Shown piece after piece: positions 8,126 to 16,555 of a DNA stretch of 64,000 bases; the stretch's first letter is position 1; the number at the start of each line of letters is the position of its first letter. A model generated the notes under the pieces. It did not search any database, was not told where the DNA came from, and was given only the letters and a program-made list of their open reading frames with translations. The position numbers and the translations under genes were made by a program. Origin of the DNA: Nitrospira sp. (GTDB lineage: Bacteria > Nitrospirota > Nitrospiria > Nitrospirales > Nitrospiraceae); the NCBI GenBank assembly GCA_029881435.1, contig JAOUMR010000007.1, forward strand, positions 1 through 64,000, given 5' to 3'.

Positions 8126-10759
8126 TTACCGCTGGAGAGCACTTTCGACCAGACCAAAGACTTTTTCCAACGCCGCATCGAGCTTGGCCGGGTCCTTGCC
8201 GCCAGCTTGGGCCATTTCGGGACGGCCTCCACCACTCCCCCCTACTTCGGCCGCCATTGTTTTGATCAGCTCGCCCGCTTTGAGTCTACCGATCAAATCC
8301 TTCGTCACCACGACCAACAACGAGACCTTCTCGTCTCCGGAAACAGCGCCCAGCACAATCACGCCGCTTTTCAGCTTATCGCGCAATTGATCCGCGAGCG
8401 CCCGCATACCGTTGACATCGAGCCCATCCGTCCGCTGCACATGCACCGACACCCCGGCAACGGTCTTGGCGGTCGAAGCGGCGGCGGAACCACCGGCCAT
8501 CTTGAGTTTCAGTTCTTCCAGCTCGCGTTCCTTGTCCTTGAGTTGGGTCATCAGTTTGCGGGTCTTGCCCGCCAATTCAGATTGCCCTACCTTCAACACG
8601 TCCGAGAGCTCACGAACGTCGGCTTCGAGCTTCTTTATCAGTGCGTACGCGCCGCTCCCGGTCTGAGCCTCGATCCGACGGACACCAGCAGCCACGCCTG
8701 CTTCCGATACGATACGGAATAGTCCGATATCCCCTGTCTGCCTGACATGGGTGCCGCCACAGAGTTCCTTACTGAAAGACTCAACACTGACCACACGGAC
8801 CTGTTCGCCATACTTATCACCGAAGAATGCCAGAGCCCCCTTCGCCACGGCATCTTGAATGCTCATCACCTGGGCACTCACCACCTCGTTCTTCCGAATT
8901 TCTTCATTAACCGTCGCTTCGACATCGTCGATATCCCGAGAGGACAGTGCACGGAAGTGGGCGAAGTCGAACCGAAGTCGGTTGGGCCCGACCAGGGAGC
9001 CATATTGTTTGACATGCGGGCCGAGTAGATCGCGCAAAGCCGCGTGGACCAAATGCGTCGCCGTGTGATTGCGTGCGGCGTCCTGGCGGATCGAACCGTT
9101 GACCGCCATCCGCAGTTGTTCGCCTTCGCGGATACTCCCCTTCTGAACGGTGCCCTTATGTAAGATAAGCGTCGACGCCGGCCTCGTCGTATCCGTGATC
9201 TCGACCAATCCTTCTGGGCCCACCAATGTCCCTCGGTCTCCGACCTGTCCGCCTCCTTCAGCGTAAAACGGCGTCGCATCCAGGACAACCTCCACTTCAT
9301 CCCCTTCGGATGCCTCGGTTACCAACTGCTCACCTCTGAGAATCGCGCGTAGAATACTGTCGCTCTCCAACCGGTCGTAGCCGACGAATTGTGTGATTCC
9401 GACCCGCTTGGCCAGCTCTATCACCGATGGACGGGCGGTGTCTTGCTCAAACCCGCTGCTCTTCCGCGCACGGGTCCGCTGCTCTTCAATTGCCCCATCA
9501 AACCCTCGTTCATCAACGGTCATCCCCTGTTCACGACAGGCTTCAGTGATCAGATCCATTGGAAACCCGTACGTATCGTACAGCTTGAAGACGTCCCCGC
9601 CCGCCAAGACAGTTCCGCCGGTCACTCGTGTCTGCTCGATCATGTCGTTGAGCATCGGCAGGCCTTGATCGAGCGTCGCGATAAACCGTTCTTCTTCGCC
9701 TCTGGTGGCTTCGGCAATCGTGCCTGCCGCACGGGTGACTTCAGAATAGACATCTCCCATCTGCTCAACCACGGATGTCGTCAGGTCACACAGGAACGGC
9801 TCGACAATCCCGAGCAGTCGTCCATGACGCGCGGCGCGGCGCAAGATCCGACGGAGCACATAGCCCCGCCCTTCATTGGATGGCAACACGCCATCCGTCA
9901 TCAAGAAGGTGATGGCACGTAGGTGGTCGGCAATGACCCGCATAGAGCGGTCCGTCTGCTCTTTGTCGCCGTACGGCACTCCGGCTCGTTTCGCCACGGC
10001 CGTCAACAGCGGCATAAACAGATCGCTGTCATAATTGGTCAAGACGCCCTGTGCGACCGCCGTCAATCGTTCAAGCCCCATCCCTGTATCGATACTCGGT
10101 TTGGGCAAAGGATGCAGTGTGCCGGCGGCATCCCGATTGTATTGCATGAATACGAGGTTCCAGATTTCGATCACGCGATCGCCGTCTCCATTCGGTCGAT
10201 CGTCGCCGGGAACCACGGCCCCTTGATCGAAATGAATCTCGGAACAAGGGCCACAGGGTCCTGTGTCTGCCATCTGCCAAAAATTGTCTTTCTCGTCACA
10301 ACGTACGATGCGGGACGCCGAAACGCCGATCTTCTTCCAGAGGCGATCCGCCTCTTCGTCTTCTCGGAAGATCGTCACCCAGAGGCGGTCTTTCGCCAAT
10401 CCGACTGTGTCGGTCAAGAACTCCCACCCGAACCGGATCGCCTCTTCCTTGAAATAATCGCCGAACGAGAAGTTCCCGAGCATTTCGAAAAACGTGTGGT
10501 GCCGTCTCGTGTATCCGACATTTTCAAGATCGTTGTGCTTGCCACCGGCCCGCAAACACTTTTGCACGGTCACGGCTCGCTTGTACGCGCGTGCTTCCTC
10601 ACCGAGAAACACCCGCTTGAACTGATTCATCCCGGCATTAGTGAACAGCAGGGTCGGATCAGCCTGTGGGATGAGAGCGGAACTGGGAACAGCCTGGTGG
10701 CCCTGCTTCTCGAAATAACGGATAAACGCCCGCCGTAGCTCAGTCGCACTATTCTTCAT
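8126..10759 (-). CDS. alaS: Alanyl-tRNA synthetase
   Basis: Class II aminoacyl-tRNA synthetase of 877 residues. In order: the catalytic domain (FTNAGMNQFKRVFLG, RHHTFFEMLGNFSFGDYF), the tRNA-recognition domain, the editing domain with zinc ligands in NHTATHL and CGGTHV, and the C-terminal Ala-domain with a coiled coil ending in a Gly-rich GGSGGGRPEMAQAGG. The ATG at 10759 is preferred over a GTG two codons upstream. It overlaps the recX end, so recX-alaS are coupled; ruvX follows after 4 nt. Confidence 0.97.
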   Translation of the reverse strand: MKNSATELRRAFIRYFEKQGHQAVPSSALIPQADPTLLFTNAGMNQFKRVFLGEEARAYKRAVTVQKCLRAGGKHNDLENVGYTRRHHTFFEMLGNFSFGDYFKEEAIRFGWEFLTDTVGLAKDRLWVTIFREDEEADRLWKKIGVSASRIVRCDEKDNFWQMADTGPCGPCSEIHFDQGAVVPGDDRPNGDGDRVIEIWNLVFMQYNRDAAGTLHPLPKPSIDTGMGLERLTAVAQGVLTNYDSDLFMPLLTAVAKRAGVPYGDKEQTDRSMRVIADHLRAITFLMTDGVLPSNEGRGYVLRRILRRAARHGRLLGIVEPFLCDLTTSVVEQMGDVYSEVTRAAGTIAEATRGEEERFIATLDQGLPMLNDMIEQTRVTGGTVLAGGDVFKLYDTYGFPMDLITEACREQGMTVDERGFDGAIEEQRTRARKSSGFEQDTARPSVIELAKRVGITQFVGYDRLESDSILRAILRGEQLVTEASEGDEVEVVLDATPFYAEGGGQVGDRGTLVGPEGLVEITDTTRPASTLILHKGTVQKGSIREGEQLRMAVNGSIRQDAARNHTATHLVHAALRDLLGPHVKQYGSLVGPNRLRFDFAHFRALSSRDIDDVEATVNEEIRKNEVVSAQVMSIQDAVAKGALAFFGDKYGEQVRVVSVESFSKELCGGTHVRQTGDIGLFRIVSEAGVAAGVRRIEAQTGSGAYALIKKLEADVRELSDVLKVGQSELAGKTRKLMTQLKDKERELEELKLKMAGGSAAASTAKTVAGVSVHVQRTDGLDVNGMRALADQLRDKLKSGVIVLGAVSGDEKVSLLVVVTKDLIGRLKAGELIKTMAAEVGGSGGGRPEMAQAGGKDPAKLDAALEKVFGLVESALQR

Positions 10760-11246
10760 GGACACATTCCTTGTTCATTCCGAACGTCATCAGTACATGG
10801 TCGATCGTCTCTTCAGCGAAACCGCGTTGGTGGAGAAGACGCCCGACTTGAGTCGACGTCAACCGGCGACCACGACGTTGTGCGGCTTTCAAGACTCGCT
10901 GCGCCAATGTTGCTTCATTCACGGCGCGGAAGGCATCGGCGATGACCTGGGCGGCCAGGCTATCGGCAACTCCCTTGGCCTGTAATTCTGCCTTCAGCCG
11001 TTCTTGCCCCATCGGTCGAGCGGCCAACCGTCTCTCCACCCATCGCTGGGCATAGGCGACATCATCGAGATACCGTAGATTCGACAATCGGCGAATCGCG
11101 TGTGTGGCCTGGAGAGGCGAGACGCCTCGTGAGGTGAGGAACTGTTCGACTTGCGCGATCGTCCGATCTCTGTGTGCGACAAAGCGAACCGCGAGCTGGA
11201 TGACAGCGTCCGGGCTCAACAGTGTTGCGTGTGCGCGAGTTTTCAC
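10749..11246 (-). CDS. recX: Regulatory protein RecX
   Basis: RecX modulates RecA filament growth. The protein shows the three-helix repeats of the family (VRFVAHRDRTIAQVEQFL; LRYLDDVAYAQRWVERRL; GFAEETIDHVLMTFG). The frame is open back to 11342 inside recA, but a GTG at 11246, 10 nt after the recA stop, gives 165 residues, the normal size, so I prefer it. Its ribosome site is weak (GGAG very close), so reinitiation after recA is likely. It overlaps the alaS start. Confidence 0.85.
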   Translation of the reverse strand: MKTRAHATLLSPDAVIQLAVRFVAHRDRTIAQVEQFLTSRGVSPLQATHAIRRLSNLRYLDDVAYAQRWVERRLAARPMGQERLKAELQAKGVADSLAAQVIADAFRAVNEATLAQRVLKAAQRRGRRLTSTQVGRLLHQRGFAEETIDHVLMTFGMNKECVHEE

Positions 11247-11256
11247 GCTCCGTCGG

Positions 11257-12327
11257 CTACCGATGTGTCCGTTTTTCCTCGCTTCGTGCAACAGGCTTGT
11301 CTTCCTTGGCCTCGGCTTTTTTCTCACTGCGAGCCGGCACACCGGCGGCCTCTCGAAGTTTCATTTCGACTTCACGTGCCGCGGAGGCATTATTCTTCAG
11401 GAACTCTCGAGCGGCATCGCGCCCCTGTCCGACTCGCTCTCCCTTGTAGGAATACCAGGCTCCGGATTTCTCGATGATCTTTTTGTCGACCCCCAGATCC
11501 ACCAGCTCCCCGGTCTTGGAAATGCCTTCAGCAAACATGATGTCGAACTCTGCCTGGCGGAACGGGGGTGCCATTTTGTTTTTGACGACCTTCACGCGGA
11601 CGCGACTTCCCATAACCTCCTGACCTTCTTTAATCGATTCGATGCGGCGAATATCCAGCCGCACGGACGAATAGAACTTGAGCGCGTTGCCGCCTGTGGT
11701 CGTCTCCGGATTCCCAAACATCACCCCAAGTTTCATACGGATTTGATTGATAAAGATCACCGTGGTCAGAGATTTCGAAATGGCCGCTGTCAGCTTTCTG
11801 AGCGCCTGCGACATGAGCCGGGCCTGAAGGCCCATATGGGCGTCGCCCATCTCACCTTCGATTTCGGCGCGCGGAGTCAACGCCGCCACTGAATCGACGA
11901 CGATTAAATCGATCGCACCGCTTCGGACTAAGGTCTCGGCAATTTCCAGGGCCTGTTCACCCGTGTCCGGCTGCGACACGAGGAGATCGTCCGCCTGCAC
12001 ACCGAGTTTCTTTGCATAGGTTAGATCAAGCGCATGCTCGGCGTCGATAAACGCAGCCACACCACCGGTCTTCTGCACTTCGGCAATGCAGTGCAACGTC
12101 ATTGTCGTCTTGCCGGAAGCCTCAGGGCCAAAGATCTCGATCACCCGTCCGCGCGGCAGTCCTCCGACTCCAAGCGCAATGTCGAGTGTCAGCGAGCCAG
12201 TGGAAATCGCCGGCACATCGACCTTTTCTTCAGCTCCCAGCTTCATGATGGCGCCCTTGCCATACTGCTTTTCGATCTGAGATAGGGCGAGGTCGAGCGC
12301 GCGCTTCTTGTCTTCTTTTTCGGACAT
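11257..12327 (-). CDS. recA: Recombinase RecA
   Basis: A 356-residue RecA with the Walker A motif GPEASGKTT, the MAW-type [17 protein letters not shown], Walker [11 protein letters not shown], and the L2 loop region [22 protein letters not shown]. The C-terminus is a charged tail rich in Lys and Glu. It has an AGGAG ribosome site 7-8 nt before the ATG, and a TATAAT at 12370-12365 on the minus strand may be its -10 element with a poor -35. It leads the recA-recX-alaS unit. I saw no obvious LexA-type operator, but the LexA site of this lineage is not known to me. Confidence 0.98.
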   Translation of the reverse strand: MSEKEDKKRALDLALSQIEKQYGKGAIMKLGAEEKVDVPAISTGSLTLDIALGVGGLPRGRVIEIFGPEASGKTTMTLHCIAEVQKTGGVAAFIDAEHALDLTYAKKLGVQADDLLVSQPDTGEQALEIAETLVRSGAIDLIVVDSVAALTPRAEIEGEMGDAHMGLQARLMSQALRKLTAAISKSLTTVIFINQIRMKLGVMFGNPETTTGGNALKFYSSVRLDIRRIESIKEGQEVMGSRVRVKVVKNKMAPPFRQAEFDIMFAEGISKTGELVDLGVDKKIIEKSGAWYSYKGERVGQGRDAAREFLKNNASAAREVEMKLREAAGVPARSEKKAEAKEDKPVARSEEKRTHR

Positions 12328-12521
12328 AGAAATCTCCTACAAAATGAACAGGCTAAGCGGATTGATTATACCCAAGTGGGCAAGGGAAACCTAGCCTGAT
12401 TCGAGGCAGCAACTTGGTTTTCGGCAGAGTGCCTGCTAGACTCTTGATGGGATAGCCATCGTACAATTGATATCCCACCTGAGCTATTAGAAGTGTTTGG
12501 AACAGAAGACGAGGCGCGATC

Positions 12522-12758
12522 ATGAGAGGATATGATCGGATCACGTTCGATCCTCAGATTCTTGGGGGGCGAGCTTGTATTCGCGGGATGCGGCTAAGTG
12601 TGTCGTTGCTCGTGAATCTGGTGGCCAATGGCATGTCTGTGGAACAGATCTTAAAAGAATATCCGCTGCTCGAAGCAGACGATATCCGCCAGGCCCTTCA
12701 ATATGCGGCAGTGCTCACCAACGAAGAACTCCATCCGTTGACCGGCAGTCCGTTGTGA
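12522..12758 (+). CDS. DUF433-domain protein (possible orphan antitoxin)
   Basis: A 78-residue protein of the DUF433 family, recognisable by DPQILGGRACIRGMRLSVS, VEQILKEYPLLEADDI and ALQYAA: a winged-helix-like fold usually encoded beside a PIN-like DUF5615 toxin. No toxin ORF follows here; 12759-12960 holds no plausible gene. It is divergent from recA and marks the left edge of an accessory region holding a decayed integron integrase and a toxin-antitoxin pair. Confidence 0.85.
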   Translation: MRGYDRITFDPQILGGRACIRGMRLSVSLLVNLVANGMSVEQILKEYPLLEADDIRQALQYAAVLTNEELHPLTGSPL

Positions 12759-12883
12759 ACGGCATTCCAACTCTCCACCTCCATAGCACACACTCCGAAA
12801 AGCCGCCAATCGCTTTGGCGAACCAGCCCATCGGACGTAACTGACAAGAGGCCCGAGTACTTATATCTGAAAAGCAGCCTGAC

Positions 12884-12957
12884 CCTAGTTTGGCCTCCTC
12901 CGGAGTGGCGAAGCCGCACAGGCAGGGGCGTCGGGTGGAACGTATTGTTCGACGACT
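12884..12957 (-). other. Possible half attC (integron recombination) site
   Basis: Immediately downstream of the truncated AAA gene on the minus strand, the sequence starts GTCGAACAATACG and runs into TTCCACCCGACGCC. This resembles the R''-L'' side of integron attC sites (GYCTAACAA... then a CCACCC-type arm). The complementary L'-R' side is not present: only a loose AAACTAGGGT lies at the expected distance. It could be a decayed attC or chance; its place next to an IntI remnant is the main reason to list it. Confidence 0.3.
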
Positions 12958-12967
12958 GCCACGGCAG

Positions 12968-13588
12968 CTATGCAATCAGATCGGCAGGTAAGAACGCGAG
13001 CACGGTTCGGACACGCTTCACCGCTTCCGAATCGTACACCAGGAGGTTACGAACAGCCGCTTCATACTGTGCTCGATTCGCGAAATTAAGCGCCTTAGCA
13101 ATGGCATCGAGCGCGGGCGATTCTCGTATTGGATACCTCTGGAGAACACCGACGAAGTCGGATGCGTTGATCAACGCCTCGATACGCGCCGCCTCATCTT
13201 GAGCACACTTCGCGAAGTCGATTTCAGCAGTACGTTTGCCGCCCGTTGCTACCTCACCTTTCTTCGGTAGAAGAGAAAAGACCTGAGCGCGCTGCTGCGA
13301 GTAGTCGTCCATCCAGCGTGCATTCGCTTGCCGATCATGGTGAAACACATTCAGCTCATAGTCTGCACGCTGTTTGCCGGTGAACTCTGGCGATCCAGAT
13401 CGAAACCAAGTTTGGCGGTGGGCCGTCATTCTCCGGGTCTTATTGTTGTTTGCCGATGCAAAAGCCTGCATAAGGCTCGATTTGCCGGTGCCGTTTGCAC
13501 CAAGGATGAAAAGCATCTGTCCAGCGTCTACCGTCAGCGCTATAGCGCCTTCCGGCTTGCCGGTAGGGATCGACAACGAGAATGACAT
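12968..13588 (-). CDS. Truncated AAA-family ATPase (N-terminal part only)
   Basis: A 206-residue protein with an ABC/SMC-like ATPase start: a Walker A GANGTGKSS near residue 33 after two beta strands. No signature motif or Walker B follows; the rest is an alpha-helical segment ending VLAFLPADLIA. Relatives with this layout are normally several hundred residues, so this looks like an N-terminal fragment. It has a GGAG-containing leader before the ATG and lies 218 nt downstream of the IntI remnant, on the same strand, in the position of a cassette gene. Related proteins often act in defence against mobile DNA, but function here cannot be assigned. Confidence 0.65.
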   Translation of the reverse strand: MSFSLSIPTGKPEGAIALTVDAGQMLFILGANGTGKSSLMQAFASANNNKTRRMTAHRQTWFRSGSPEFTGKQRADYELNVFHHDRQANARWMDDYSQQRAQVFSLLPKKGEVATGGKRTAEIDFAKCAQDEAARIEALINASDFVGVLQRYPIRESPALDAIAKALNFANRAQYEAAVRNLLVYDSEAVKRVRTVLAFLPADLIA

Positions 13589-13806
13589 GTTAGATATCCA
13601 TCTCCATCTGGTGTACTCCCTCTATGAAGCCCTCCTCGCCGAACAATGTTTAGACGGTCTGTATAATCTCGCAGAGGCAGCCTTTGCCGTGTCTGCCTAT
13701 CCCGGGAGGCGGACACTGGGTATCTGCCCTAACCAATTGATTTGGCATCAGTTGCGATCCAACAACGGTTCCAGGTTGCCGTGTTATACAGACTGGATAA
13801 GACCGA
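13589..13806. repeat. Intergenic segment with a 10-bp inverted repeat
   Basis: No convincing gene lies between the AAA fragment and the IntI remnant. A perfect inverted repeat, GTCTGTATAA at 13657-13666 and TTATACAGAC at 13784-13793, brackets the centre, and on the minus strand a GTCTAAAC and a GTTAGGG occur inside it, loosely like integron recombination core sites. This may be a decayed attI or attC region; I cannot show it. Confidence 0.35.
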
Positions 13807-13962
13807 TTATAGCCCATCGATTGGACTCCTCACCCCATGGCCGCAGTTGTTCAGCACATGGGTGTAAATCATCGTCGTGCTGACGCCCTTGTGACCGAGT
13901 AATTCCTGAACTGTTCGAATATCTGAACCGCTCTTGAGTAGGTGCGTAGCAAACGAATATCA
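13807..13962 (-). pseudogene. C-terminal remnant of an integron integrase (IntI)
   Basis: Translated on the minus strand, the segment reads [20 protein letters not shown], then [15 protein letters not shown], ending GVRSPIDGL and TAA (13809-13807). This is the conserved end of IntI-type tyrosine recombinases: the LLGH box, the catalytic Tyr in MIYTHV, and the distinctive GVRSP(L/I)D C-terminus. In the preceding box the expected Arg-His codons have become TGA and TAT (13962-13957), consistent with two C-to-T changes, and nothing upstream resembles the rest of the enzyme. The gene is dead. 13963-14132 holds nothing I can identify. Confidence 0.8.
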
Positions 13963-14132
13963 GAACGCAAACAGGGGCGGCAAATTCTTGCGCCGAGCCT
14001 GTAGTACTGTCAAGTAGAACGCACCTATACCCAGCCTCCTGCTATTCGGCAACCTGCCTCTTTCACTTCAGCGCATCGGCAAACCATTCACCGTTTCCTG
14101 CGCACGGCGGGCAGCATACACAAGGCAGTTCA

Positions 14133-14162
14133 TTTGACGGAACTCAACCAATCGATGTATTA
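14133..14162 (+). promoter_or_regulatory. Sigma-70-type promoter of the toxin-antitoxin operon
   Basis: TTGACG (14133-14138), an 18-nt spacer and TATTAT (14157-14162) precede the antitoxin gene. Transcription would start near 14169, inside the palindromic operator. Confidence 0.7.
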
Positions 14163-14165
14163 TAA

Positions 14166-14181
14166 CGACCAGAATTCTGGT
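14166..14181. promoter_or_regulatory. 16-bp perfect palindrome, likely antitoxin operator
   Basis: GACCAGAATTCTGGTC is a perfect 16-bp palindrome starting 3 bp after the -10 element and covering the expected transcription start, 20 bp before the antitoxin ATG. Phd/YefM antitoxins autorepress through such palindromes, so this is the likely binding site. Confidence 0.75.
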
Positions 14182-14201
14182 CTTTTATACACGAGGTCTA
14201 C

Positions 14202-14498
14202 ATGGCAAGAACCTTGTCGTTATCGGAAGTCAAAACCCGCCTGCCTGAACTCGTGGCGGGGGTACAAGAGCGTGAGGAGGAGGTCATCGTCACGAAGAAT
14301 GGCCGTCCGGCTGCCATTTTGATGAATATCGATGAATACACACGCCTCAAAGAGACCTTGGATGTCCTGAGCGATCCGGGACTCATGAACCAGATTGCTG
14401 AAAGCCGAGCCTTTTACAAAACGAAACGTAAAGGGCTGTCGTTTGAAGACGTGTTCGGCGAGCCTCTCACGCCCGTCAAGAAGCGGCGCACGGCGTGA
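14202..14498 (+). CDS. Phd/YefM-family antitoxin
   Basis: A 98-residue antitoxin. The N-terminal DNA-binding fold shows LSLSEVKTRLPELV and EEVIVTKNGRPAAILMNIDEY, the Phd/YefM signature. The C-terminal half is charged and would wrap the toxin. Its TGA overlaps the toxin start (GTGA), and a promoter plus palindromic operator lie directly upstream, so the operon is self-contained and probably autoregulated. It sits in an island with an integron integrase remnant, a typical place for such pairs. Confidence 0.9.
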   Translation: MARTLSLSEVKTRLPELVAGVQEREEEVIVTKNGRPAAILMNIDEYTRLKETLDVLSDPGLMNQIAESRAFYKTKRKGLSFEDVFGEPLTPVKKRRTA

Positions 14499-14791
14499 CT
14501 CCCTTCCGGCCGGACATCCCTCCGCATGTGGCGGACGTAATCCGTTCGCTCCATCCTGATCTCAAGGCACTGATCAAGTCGGCCATTCGTGCAATTGCCG
14601 CCAATCCTGAATGCGGAGAACCGCTCAAGCGGGAACTCGATGGGTTACGCAAGTATCGCGTTCGTCGGTTTCGCATCGTCTATGCTGTTCATCAGAAAAC
14701 ACGAGTTATTGGCCTGATGGCCGTGGGCCACCGTCGAACTGTGTATTATGATGAGCTGACGGAGCGGATTCGTCGAAAGACCAGAGGATAG
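14495..14791 (+). CDS. RelE/ParE-family toxin
   Basis: A 98-residue toxin of the RelE/ParE superfamily: ALIKSAIRAIAANP, LKRELDGLRKYRVRRFRIVYAV and VIGLMAVGHRRTVYYDEL are the usual helix-hairpin-sheet elements. The GTG start overlaps the antitoxin stop by 4 nt. Family members are ribosome-dependent mRNA nucleases (RelE) or gyrase poisons (ParE); sequence alone does not decide. Arg-rich residues in the middle strands favour the RNase type, with low certainty. Confidence 0.88.
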   Translation: MTPFRPDIPPHVADVIRSLHPDLKALIKSAIRAIAANPECGEPLKRELDGLRKYRVRRFRIVYAVHQKTRVIGLMAVGHRRTVYYDELTERIRRKTRG

Positions 14792-15028
14792 CGATTTGTC
14801 AGTCGACTGCCTCAGCATCTCACTAATAAGTTCGCACACCCACGATTCACCCGCTACCCAACAAAACACCACCTCGAGTACCCGACCACAACAGAGCAGA
14901 GGATCTAGACCAGGCTGCGGTCCTGTTGGAAAGCGGGCCTTAGGAGCGTCCTCCATGTCTACCACTCGACACCGGGCAACAATAAGGATTAGGATTAGGC
15001 TGAGGTACACATCTACACGAGGAAGCCA

Positions 15029-15130
15029 ATGCCTGGAATGTTTGGCAAAAATCCACCGCTCATGCTGATCGCTATTGGGATTGTTGTGGTAGCGATTGTG
15101 GTGTTCGCGCTGATGACAGCAGGTTATTAG
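15029..15130 (+). CDS. Predicted 33-residue membrane protein
   Basis: ORF starting MPGMFGKNPPLMLIAIGI and continuing as one uninterrupted hydrophobic helix to FALMTAGY. A GAGGAAG ribosome site lies 4 nt before the ATG at 15029. The product would be a single-span peptide with a short cytoplasmic head. No family is recognised. It lies alone between the toxin gene and the OYE-family gene; the remaining sequence of this gap (14792-15028 and 15131-15259) shows no other convincing gene. Confidence 0.5.
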   Translation: MPGMFGKNPPLMLIAIGIVVVAIVVFALMTAGY

Positions 15131-15259
15131 GCGGATCAGCCGACAATGAGCAATTATTCGGGCCTCATACCTGGAAGACTTATGGTCATGCTGTTTCAGC
15201 GTCAGCACTGTCAATCCAATACTATGCAGCCCACGGCCTCGGCGACTCACGCTGTTGCC

Positions 15260-15287
15260 TTGACTCCCCAGCCATCTCACCTATAAG
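15260..15287 (+). promoter_or_regulatory. Promoter of the OYE-family gene
   Basis: TTGACT (15260-15265), 16-nt spacer, TATAAG (15282-15287); start of transcription near 15294, about 34 nt before the chosen ATG. Confidence 0.6.
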
Positions 15288-15327
15288 TTTCCTCTGCAAC
15301 GCTTACCTGTTGTTCAAAGGAACCTCA

Positions 15328-16398
15328 ATGCCCACATTATTTACCCCACTCCAAGTTGGAGAACTTCTCCTACCTAACCGTATCGTCATGGCTCCCCTGA
15401 CACGTGTGAGAGCTGGCTCGACACACATACCCAATGACATGATGGTGGACTACTACTCTCAGCGCGCCTCAAGTGGACTCATCATGACGGAATGCACGAT
15501 GGTCGATGCTCACGCCTGCGCGTTTACGGGTGAAGGCGGCATTTACAGCCCTGCGCATGTCGCCGGCTGGAAACGCGTCACGGACGCGGTGCGTGCCAGG
15601 GGTGGTCGGATCTTTATGCAGATCTGGCATCCTGGCCGTGCCGCTCACTCATTGCTGAACGATGGCGAGCAGCCGGTCTCTAGCAGCGCCAAGGCGATCC
15701 GTAATGAAATGACCAATACCCCACAAGGCGCCACGCCATACGAAGTCCCCCGTGCGCTCCGCACCGAGGAAATCCCGCAGTATGTAGAGATGTTCCGACT
15801 CGCAGCCCAGAACGCCAAACAGGCAGGTTTTGACGGAGTGCAAATCCATGGCGCTCACGGTTATTTGATCGATAACTTTTTACGTGACGGTGTGAATACA
15901 CGCACGGACACATACGGAGGTTCAGTGCCCAACCGGGCTCGGTTTCTGTTGGAGGTGACGGACGCTGCTATCGGCGTTTGGGGCGCCGGACGTATCGCAG
16001 TACGGATCTCGCCCCTTGTTCCGTTCAATGACATGGCCGACAGCCAACCCGAAGCACTGGTGACCTATGTAGCCCAGGAATTGAACCGACGCGCCATCGC
16101 GTTCCTGGAAATTCGGCATGAGAACCACGCGCTGCATGAGGAACAGGAAATCTTGCAGCTCGCCCGCAAACATTTCCAGAGTGTGATGATGAGTAATGGG
16201 AGCTACACGCGTGAGAGCGGCAAATCGACGGTCGCGCGTGGAGCAGCCGATGCGATTGTCTATGGACGTCCCTACATTGCTAACCCGGATCTGGTCGAGC
16301 GTTTTGCGAAGCAGGCCCCACTCAACGAGGTGAATGTCGATCGACTCTATGGCGGCGGAGCAGACGGCTACAGCGACTATCCGAAATTAGCAGACTAA
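15328..16398 (+). CDS. Old Yellow Enzyme-family alkene reductase
   Basis: A 356-residue FMN-dependent NAD(P)H oxidoreductase of the NemA/OYE class, which reduces activated C=C bonds and nitro compounds. Visible are the FMN-barrel start LLPNRIVMAPLTR, MQIWHPGRAAH, the substrate-binding pair in DGVQIHGAHGYLIDNFL, the active-site TDTYGGS region and a C-terminal phosphate-binding ADAIVYGRPYIANPDL. The ATG at 15328 has AAAGGAA upstream; an earlier in-frame ATG at 15310 lacks a site. It has its own promoter and is monocistronic. The physiological substrate is unknown. Confidence 0.93.
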   Translation: MPTLFTPLQVGELLLPNRIVMAPLTRVRAGSTHIPNDMMVDYYSQRASSGLIMTECTMVDAHACAFTGEGGIYSPAHVAGWKRVTDAVRARGGRIFMQIWHPGRAAHSLLNDGEQPVSSSAKAIRNEMTNTPQGATPYEVPRALRTEEIPQYVEMFRLAAQNAKQAGFDGVQIHGAHGYLIDNFLRDGVNTRTDTYGGSVPNRARFLLEVTDAAIGVWGAGRIAVRISPLVPFNDMADSQPEALVTYVAQELNRRAIAFLEIRHENHALHEEQEILQLARKHFQSVMMSNGSYTRESGKSTVARGAADAIVYGRPYIANPDLVERFAKQAPLNEVNVDRLYGGGADGYSDYPKLAD

Positions 16399-16555
16399 CA
16401 CGTGGTCTCTCCCCTCGAGATCCAATCAGATCGTTACCTTTAGACTATTGATCTACTGCTGCGATGCCGTGTAATGGACCATTGGAAATAGCACACCGGA
16501 ACTCACTCGATCGGTTATCCTCAACAACCATGCTGGCAAAGTTAGGAGAGTTAGA

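Noticed and set aside
9923-10738. 271-codon open frame on the plus strand inside alaS
   Set aside because: It is antisense to highly conserved AlaRS sequence and has no family features; a shadow of the GC-rich codon use on the other strand.
11104-11892. 262-codon open frame antisense to recX and recA
   Set aside because: Antisense to RecA coding sequence, with no recognisable domain.
14645-15280. 211-codon open frame on the minus strand
   Set aside because: It crosses the RelE-type toxin gene antisense and the small membrane ORF, and its translation is His/Arg/Ile-rich without any domain.
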